64,000 nt of DNA from the IMG/VR virus record IMGVR_UViG_3300027659_000015, positions 41,722 through 105,721 of that record; one strand, 5' to 3'. The notes under the pieces were generated by a model, which was given only the letters and a program-made list of their open reading frames with translations, was not told the DNA's origin and made no database searches. This document shows, in pieces, positions 60,731 to 64,000 of this stretch. Origin of the DNA: a virus. The translations under genes were made by a program, and so were the position numbers. The stretch's first letter is position 1. Each line of letters starts with the position of its first letter.

Positions 60731-60785
60731 TGCCGTGCTCATCGAGGCGGCAATTTCTTAAACTCGCTTTAACAGGAGAAAAAGC
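60731..60785 (+). ncRNA. Structured hsp20 5' leader (candidate cis-regulatory RNA)
   Basis: The leader starts with a two-part hairpin: TGCCG/CGGCA (60731-60735 with 60748-60752) enclosing CTC-ATC-GAG. CTCG downstream (about 60773) can pair with CGAG of the hairpin, and AGCA next to the start codon can pair with TGCT of the hairpin, giving alternative structures. The AACAGGAG ribosome site lies between. Known phage manA-type RNA motifs have been reported upstream of Hsp20/IbpA genes; membership here is not shown. Confidence 0.45.
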
Positions 60786-61229
60786 ATGACTCAATTATTT
60801 CCTTCAATGGATTTCCACAAGTTCGACCCTTTTATGATTGGTTTCGATGAAGTTTTCAAGCAATTTGAAGACCTGTCTAAAACAGCAAAAAAAGCAGTTG
60901 CATATCCACCATACAATATTAAACAAGTAAAAGAAAACAAATACGTCATTGAAATGGCAGTTGCTGGTTTCGCTAAAACAGATATTGAAGTTACCCTAGA
61001 AGGTAACAAATTGGTTGTTAAAGGTGCTGCTAAAGAAGATGAAACAGACACTTCAGAATACCTCTTCAAAGGTATTGCTAATCGTGGTTTCAATCATGAA
61101 TTCAAGATTGCTGATAAGATTGAAATTGAAAACGCAGAGTTGGCAAACGGTATGTTAAAAATCTGGTTGTCTAACATGGTCAAAGCTCAAGACCTAATCA
61201 AAAAGATTCCTTTGGTTTCTAAAGACTAA
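60786..61229 (+). CDS. hsp20: Small heat-shock protein Hsp20
   Basis: A 147-residue alpha-crystallin-domain chaperone of the IbpA type. Domain features are YPPYNIKQVKENKYVIEMAV, AGFAKTDIEVTLEGNKLVVK, then FKGIANRGFNHEFKIADKIE and ENAELANGMLKIWLSN. An AGGAG site precedes the ATG. Hsp20 genes are a signature of T4-like phages of marine and freshwater bacteria and may stabilise replication or head assembly at high synthesis rates. The dual promoter and structured leader suggest elaborate control. Confidence 0.92.
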   Translation: MTQLFPSMDFHKFDPFMIGFDEVFKQFEDLSKTAKKAVAYPPYNIKQVKENKYVIEMAVAGFAKTDIEVTLEGNKLVVKGAAKEDETDTSEYLFKGIANRGFNHEFKIADKIEIENAELANGMLKIWLSNMVKAQDLIKKIPLVSKD

Positions 61230-61257
61230 ATGTAATTTTCCAATAAAACGGTAAATA

Positions 61258-61290
61258 ACAAAGGGGCTCTTGACAGAGCCCTTTCTTTTT
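61258..61290 (+). terminator. Intrinsic terminator after hsp20, with -35 box as loop
   Basis: GGGCTC (61264-61269) pairs with GAGCCC (61276-61281), flanked by AAA and TTT that extend the stem apart from one extra G, followed by TTTCTTTTTT. The 6-nt loop is TTGACA. Confidence 0.85.
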
Positions 61291-61298
61291 TGTATAAT
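61270..61298 (+). promoter_or_regulatory. Sigma70-type promoter overlapping the hsp20 terminator
   Basis: TTGACA (61270-61275) and TATAAT (61293-61298), both perfect, 17 bp apart. The T-tract of the terminator forms the spacer. It would drive the 69-residue gene and the dCMP deaminase. Confidence 0.85.
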
Positions 61299-61307
61299 GG
61301 ACTTATT

Positions 61308-61517
61308 ATGAAATATCGAAACAAAGAACTTCAACATTCCAATCCAGTAAAAGTGCGTGTGAAATCATCACAAGAAGTTTTCTATACCTTTAAACATTGG
61401 GGTACGGAAGATATTGATGGTGTTGATTTTATTTCGGTTTGTAAATTTGAACCTAGACAAGACTTAACACAACAGCTATATAAGATGCGTAAAGATTCAT
61501 TGGAATATATTAAGTAA
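61308..61517 (+). CDS. Unknown 69-residue basic protein
   Basis: I start it at ATG 61308; the in-frame TTG at 61290 overlaps the promoter -10 and is unlikely. No Shine-Dalgarno is seen and the -10 ends 9 nt upstream, so it may be translated from a near-leaderless mRNA. The sequence KYRNKELQHSNPVKVRVKSS, QEVFYTFKHWGTEDIDGVDF and ISVCKFEPRQDLTQQLYKMR is basic and soluble with no known motif. It lies 11 nt before the dCMP deaminase and is probably co-transcribed with it. Confidence 0.6.
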   Translation: MKYRNKELQHSNPVKVRVKSSQEVFYTFKHWGTEDIDGVDFISVCKFEPRQDLTQQLYKMRKDSLEYIK

Positions 61518-61528
61518 TATTTCACATT

Positions 61529-61957
61529 ATGAAACAGAAACATATTGAAGCCTATATGAAGACCGCTGAGGTCTTTGCGGAATGTTCTACCGCAACCCGT
61601 CTCCATGTTGGTGCTATCATAGTCAAAGATGAACGTATTATCTCAATAGGATACAACGGAACACCGTCTGGATGGGATAATAATTGTGAAGATATCAAGA
61701 TAAACAATGATGGTGATTATGTCACCGTGACTAAACCTGAGGTGTTACATGCGGAAACCAATGCTATCGCTAAACTGGCGAAATTTAATGGATCTGGAAG
61801 TGGGTCTGTATTGTTCGTTACTCATGCTCCTTGTCTTGATTGCTCCAAGTTGGTTTTTCAAAGTGGTATTTCTACTGTGTACTATCGTAATAGCTATCGT
61901 GACAATGCTGGAGTGGACTTCCTCAACCGAGCAGGAGTAAAAGTGGAACAAATCTAA
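61529..61957 (+). CDS. cd: Deoxycytidylate (dCMP) deaminase
   Basis: A 142-residue zinc deaminase converting dCMP to dUMP for thymidylate synthesis. The catalytic H74-A-E76 lies in VLHAETNAIAKLAK, and the second zinc motif P101-C102-x-x-C105 in HAPCLDCSKL. The N-terminal ATRLHVGAIIVKDERIISIG with YNGTPSGWDNNCED is the usual substrate region of phage and bacterial dCMP deaminases. Its presence fits a phage that replenishes dTMP for an AT-rich genome. Confidence 0.92.
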   Translation: MKQKHIEAYMKTAEVFAECSTATRLHVGAIIVKDERIISIGYNGTPSGWDNNCEDIKINNDGDYVTVTKPEVLHAETNAIAKLAKFNGSGSGSVLFVTHAPCLDCSKLVFQSGISTVYYRNSYRDNAGVDFLNRAGVKVEQI

Positions 61958-62007
61958 TTTTCTAAATAAGGCTGGAAAACTATGGTCGGATAACTCAAGG
62001 AGTTCCT

Positions 62008-62514
62008 ATGAAATTGAGAATCGTTAATTGTCCAGATGAACACTTCAAGCCTTATGTGGAACGGGCTGTCCATTTTTTTGCCAAAGAACTAATTATTAAT
62101 AAAAAAATTAGAAATAATTGTTTTGTTAAGATAAAGTTTGATGAAAAAATAAAAGATTATGGTTCCTGTCTGGTTGAAGAATACAATACTAGAAACCAAC
62201 CTAGAGAATTCCTAATTGAAGTTCATCCTGGTATTGGTGCCAGAACAATCATAGAAACTATTGCACATGAAATGGTGCATGTCAAACAACATATCTACAA
62301 CGAAACCAATGATGACTTATCACATTGGCTTGGTAGAAAAATAAACTCAGACGAAATTGATTATTGGATTCATCCATGGGAAATAGATGCTCATGGAAGA
62401 GAAATTGGTTTAGTAACTAAATTTGCCATTTCTGAAAGCCTTTGGGATATTTTTGATGGTTTTAAAAATCCAACTCAAGCAATCGATAATAAAGAACTAG
62501 GTTGGAAAATATAA
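62008..62514 (+). CDS. SprT-like zinc metallopeptidase
   Basis: A 168-residue protein with the zincin motif HEMVH at 87-91 (TIAHEMVHVKQHIYNET). Further features are SCLVEEYNTRNQPREFLIEV before it and SHWLGRKINSDEIDYWIHPW, then EIDAHGREIGL after it; the His and Glu in the latter could supply the third zinc ligand. SprT-like peptidases of this size are found in several marine T4-like phages, and their cellular relative SPRTN degrades DNA-protein crosslinks. The phage function is unknown. AAGGAG precedes the ATG. Confidence 0.75.
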   Translation: MKLRIVNCPDEHFKPYVERAVHFFAKELIINKKIRNNCFVKIKFDEKIKDYGSCLVEEYNTRNQPREFLIEVHPGIGARTIIETIAHEMVHVKQHIYNETNDDLSHWLGRKINSDEIDYWIHPWEIDAHGREIGLVTKFAISESLWDIFDGFKNPTQAIDNKELGWKI

Positions 62515-62520
62515 CATTCT

Positions 62521-63195
62521 ATGAAAATTTCGGAGTTTAAACCAAAGAGTAACAATCTTTGGGAAGAAAAGTTTTTGCCTAGTAAAAAGATTGGTATTGT
62601 TATACGTGGTATAACAACAGGTAGATCCGTAAAACAAGATAAAGATTGGAATTTAACTAAAGATAATATAAAAGAATATCTAATAAATCCAATAGGACAA
62701 TCACACAATATCTATATTACAACTTACCAACATGATAACTTGGAAGAAATCAAAGCATTTTATAATCCAAAAAAATTAAATGTATTACCATTTCAAGGTT
62801 CCAATCAAGTAGATACAATAATAAAAGCTTTGGTTGATATACAGGATGAAGATTTAGATTTTATATTTGTAATAAGATTTGATACCGAATATTTACAAAA
62901 GGTTGATACCTTTGAATTTGATTTTGATAAGTTTAATTTTTTGTTTAGAGAAAAGGATACTTGGCAGGAACAAAATTATGTTTCGGATATCTTCTTTGCT
63001 TTTCCTAAAAAATACTTAACATCTTTTATAGATGCCATCAAAGCAGAGCAAACTAATCCATCAAGAAGTTTCCATGATTTACACAATTCATATAAGAGAA
63101 TTAAAGATATAATTGGAGAAGAAAGTATTCATTTTGTCTTTGATGGTGAACATTTTTCTGATGTTAATCCTTATTTCATAATAAAAAGAATCTAA
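62521..63195 (+). CDS. Unknown protein, possibly glycosyltransferase-related
   Basis: A 224-residue protein starting 6 nt after the SprT-like gene. A nucleotide-binding-like start (KIGIVIRGITTGRSVKQDKD) is followed by NIYITTYQHDNLEEIKAFYN, LNVLPFQGSNQVDTIIKALV and DIQDEDLDFIFVIRFDTEYL. The last part, with an R-x-D in 'VIRFD', resembles the core of WavE-like or related surface-polysaccharide transferases. C-terminal features are SDIFFAFPKKYLTSFIDAIK and HFVFDGEHFSDVNPYFIIKR. It is AT-richer than its neighbours (many AAA, TTT and ATA codons), suggesting more recent acquisition. The family call is tentative. Confidence 0.5.
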   Translation: MKISEFKPKSNNLWEEKFLPSKKIGIVIRGITTGRSVKQDKDWNLTKDNIKEYLINPIGQSHNIYITTYQHDNLEEIKAFYNPKKLNVLPFQGSNQVDTIIKALVDIQDEDLDFIFVIRFDTEYLQKVDTFEFDFDKFNFLFREKDTWQEQNYVSDIFFAFPKKYLTSFIDAIKAEQTNPSRSFHDLHNSYKRIKDIIGEESIHFVFDGEHFSDVNPYFIIKRI

Positions 63196-63199
63196 CCGC

Positions 63200-63228
63200 T
63201 TGCCAAACAATAAAAGTTCCTATATAAT
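63200..63228 (+). promoter_or_regulatory. Sigma70-type promoter upstream of tRNA region
   Basis: TTGCCA (63200-63205) and TATAAT (63223-63228), 17 bp apart. It points into the short frame at 63235; an intrinsic terminator follows at 63360. Confidence 0.7.
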
Positions 63229-63234
63229 AACACT

Positions 63235-63327
63235 ATGACAAAATTTAATAACACATTACCGACAACTCCACAGTATCACAATTGTGATGAGTCATGGTCG
63301 ACCAGGTTTTGTGTAAAGGAAAAGTAA
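63235..63327 (+). CDS. Possible 30-residue leaderless mini-protein
   Basis: ATG 63235 opens 30 codons (MTKFNNTLPTTPQYHNCDES, then WSTRFCVKEK) ending TAA. The -10 box ends 6 nt before the ATG and there is no Shine-Dalgarno, so translation would need a leaderless mRNA. Alternatively the 130-nt promoter-to-terminator unit (63235-63388) may be a small untranslated RNA. I cannot decide between these. Confidence 0.35.
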   Translation: MTKFNNTLPTTPQYHNCDESWSTRFCVKEK

Positions 63328-63359
63328 CTAAAAAGTTCTATCAGATTCTAAACACAAGA

Positions 63360-63388
63360 CCCTAGACCTAAAAAATCTAGGGTTTTTT
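63360..63388 (+). terminator. Intrinsic terminator before tRNA-Ser
   Basis: CCCTAGA pairs with TCTAGGG around an A-rich loop, followed by six T. It closes the short transcript from 63235 four nt before the first tRNA. Confidence 0.9.
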
Positions 63389-63392
63389 GTTT

Positions 63393-63480
63393 GGAAGTGT
63401 GGTCGAGTGGTCTATGGCTCTGGTCTTGAAAACCAGCGTATCGAAAGGTACCGTGAGTTCGAATCTCACCGCTTCCGCCA
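63393..63480 (+). tRNA. tRNA-Ser (UGA)
   Basis: The acceptor GGAAGTG pairs with CGCTTCC (one G-T pair), the anticodon stem CTGGT/ACCAG encloses CTTGAAA with anticodon TGA at 63427-63429, and a long variable arm typical of serine tRNA follows. The CCA end is encoded. Confidence 0.93.
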
Positions 63481-63486
63481 ATTTGT

Positions 63487-63560
63487 TTCTCGCTGGTGTA
63501 GTGGTAGCACAATAGTCTCCAAAACTATTAGTTGCGGTTCGATTCCGTAGCGGGATGCCA
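63487..63560 (+). tRNA. tRNA-Trp (CCA)
   Basis: The anticodon stem ATAGT/ACTAT encloses CTCCAAA with anticodon CCA at 63519-63521. The T arm is TGCGG-TTCGATT-CCGTA and the acceptor TTCTCGC pairs with GCGGGAT apart from a T1-T72 mismatch. The discriminator is G, as in bacterial tRNA-Trp, and CCA is encoded. The D stem is only 3 bp. Confidence 0.85.
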
Positions 63561-63565
63561 ATTGT

Positions 63566-63641
63566 ATAGGTGTGACCCGAAAGGTTAGGGGGCGGATTGC
63601 AAATCCGCTTTATGCAGGTTCGATTCCTGTCACCTATTCCA
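63566..63641 (+). tRNA. tRNA-Cys (GCA)
   Basis: The acceptor ATAGGTG pairs perfectly with CACCTAT. The anticodon stem GCGGA/TCCGC encloses TTGCAAA with anticodon GCA at 63599-63601. CCA is encoded. Confidence 0.92.
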
Positions 63642-63669
63642 AATGTGTTGTATTAAAACAACAGTCTGG

Positions 63670-63697
63670 TTGACAGGTCTACCAGTTCTGTTATAAT
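63670..63697 (+). promoter_or_regulatory. Sigma70-type promoter before tRNA-Glu
   Basis: TTGACA (63670-63675) and TATAAT (63692-63697), 16 bp apart. It would transcribe tRNA-Glu and what follows, independently of the first three tRNAs. Confidence 0.8.
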
Positions 63698-63727
63698 TCA
63701 TCCATGAATTGAGAAATCGATTCAACT

Positions 63728-63738
63728 GTTCTTTAAAA
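63728..63738 (+). promoter_or_regulatory. boxA-like antitermination element
   Basis: TGTTCTTTAAA, within a longer CTGTTCTTTAAAAATTT, resembles the boxA of proteobacterial rRNA leaders (E. coli consensus TGCTCTTTAACA). It lies between the promoter and tRNA-Glu. Confidence 0.5.
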
Positions 63739-63753
63739 ATTTTGTATCAATAT

Positions 63754-63829
63754 GCTCGGTTCGTCTATCGGTTAGGACACTGCCCTTTCACGGCAGTAAG
63801 GAGGGGTTCGATTCCCCCACCGAGTACCA
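63754..63829 (+). tRNA. tRNA-Glu (UUC)
   Basis: The acceptor GCTCGGT pairs with ACCGAGT (first pair G-T), the anticodon stem CTGCC/GGCAG encloses CTTTCAC with anticodon TTC at 63787-63789, and the T arm GGGG-TTCGATT-CCCC is canonical. CCA is encoded. Confidence 0.93.
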
Positions 63830-64000
63830 TATTAAAATACATTGGGTTACCAATTCCAGTAGGTGACTTAGGAGCACGTGATGGCCGCATCATCTCGCTA
63901 AGTTTACATGAAGCCTTCCGATGGCGCTGGAAAACAAATTGGCCTGTAATGTGGAGATTGTCTTATCGGCAGACGAAGCCGTGAGAAGCCAGATAAAGTT
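63830..64000 (+). other. Unexplained, relatively GC-rich segment after tRNA-Glu
   Basis: 170 nt with no supported gene. One frame is open from within the tRNA to 63984 (reading GLPIPVGDLGARDGRIISLS and on), but it has no usable start. Small inverted repeats such as GTCT/AGAC (63960-63975) occur. It is visibly more GC-rich than the phage average. It could be the beginning of a structured RNA or an acquired fragment that continues beyond the window. Confidence 0.35.

Noticed and set aside
63709-63984. 91-codon protein gene at the window end
   Set aside because: It would run through the complete tRNA-Glu and the boxA-like element. Only the part after the tRNA remains unexplained, and it lacks a start.
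63830-64000. Canonical tmRNA
   Set aside because: I see no tag-peptide frame of the ANDENYALAA type and no alanyl acceptor end in the visible part.

Overview
This window is an AT-rich, almost entirely plus-strand segment of a T4-like myovirus genome. The assignment rests on a contiguous, correctly ordered T4 core: neck (gp13, gp14, gp15), terminase (gp16, gp17), sheath, tube and portal (gp18, gp19, gp20), head (gp67-like, gp21, gp22, gp23), then UvsY, UvsW, gp55, gp47/gp46, and the gp45, DsbA-like, gp44, gp62, RegA replication and regulation cluster. Small extras (peptide deformylase, Hsp20, dCMP deaminase, a SprT-like metallopeptidase) are typical of aquatic T4-like phages. The host cannot be read directly. 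Strong sigma70-type promoters (TTGACA, 16-17 bp, TATAAT) and a proteobacterial rRNA-style boxA before tRNA-Glu point to a proteobacterial host, possibly betaproteobacterial (inference).

Layout. Positions 1-34,550 form an expanded adhesin and tail-fibre locus lying where T4 keeps gp12 and wac, just before gp13. It holds about 20 fibre-associated genes: a fibre with a C-terminal S74-type chaperone domain, alanine-rich YANSAF repeat fibres, two large paralogues each carrying six LamG-like modules, a glycine-rich protein, and propeller-like proteins at both ends. Positions 34,560-48,222 carry the neck, packaging, tail and head genes. Positions 48,211-55,940 carry recombination (UvsY, UvsW, gp46/47), the late sigma factor gp55, peptide deformylase and a protein resembling DruA/DUF4338. 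Positions 55,962-63,195 carry a winged-helix protein, a glycosyltransferase, a nucleotide-pool protein, the clamp and clamp loader, RegA, Hsp20 and nucleotide or peptidase accessory genes. Positions 63,200-64,000 hold four tRNAs (Ser, Trp, Cys, Glu) with their own promoters, and an unexplained tail.

Regulation. Two promoter classes are visible. T4-style late boxes (TATAAATA, CATAAATA, AATAAATA) precede fibre, tail and head operons, and at five places the box contains or overlaps the stop codon of the gene upstream. Host-type sigma70 promoters precede uvsY, gp47, the winged-helix gene, gp45, hsp20, a small gene at 61,308 and the tRNAs. Several lie so close to the ATG that leaderless mRNAs are likely. 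gp55, the DsbA-like protein and gp45 would together drive the late class.

Most worth a second look: the paired LamG adhesins with perfect 90-bp and 92-bp repeats; a terminator whose hairpin loop is exactly the -35 box of the next promoter; the structured hsp20 leader under a dual early/late promoter; the DruA-like gene; and an antisense sigma70 promoter upstream of gp55.
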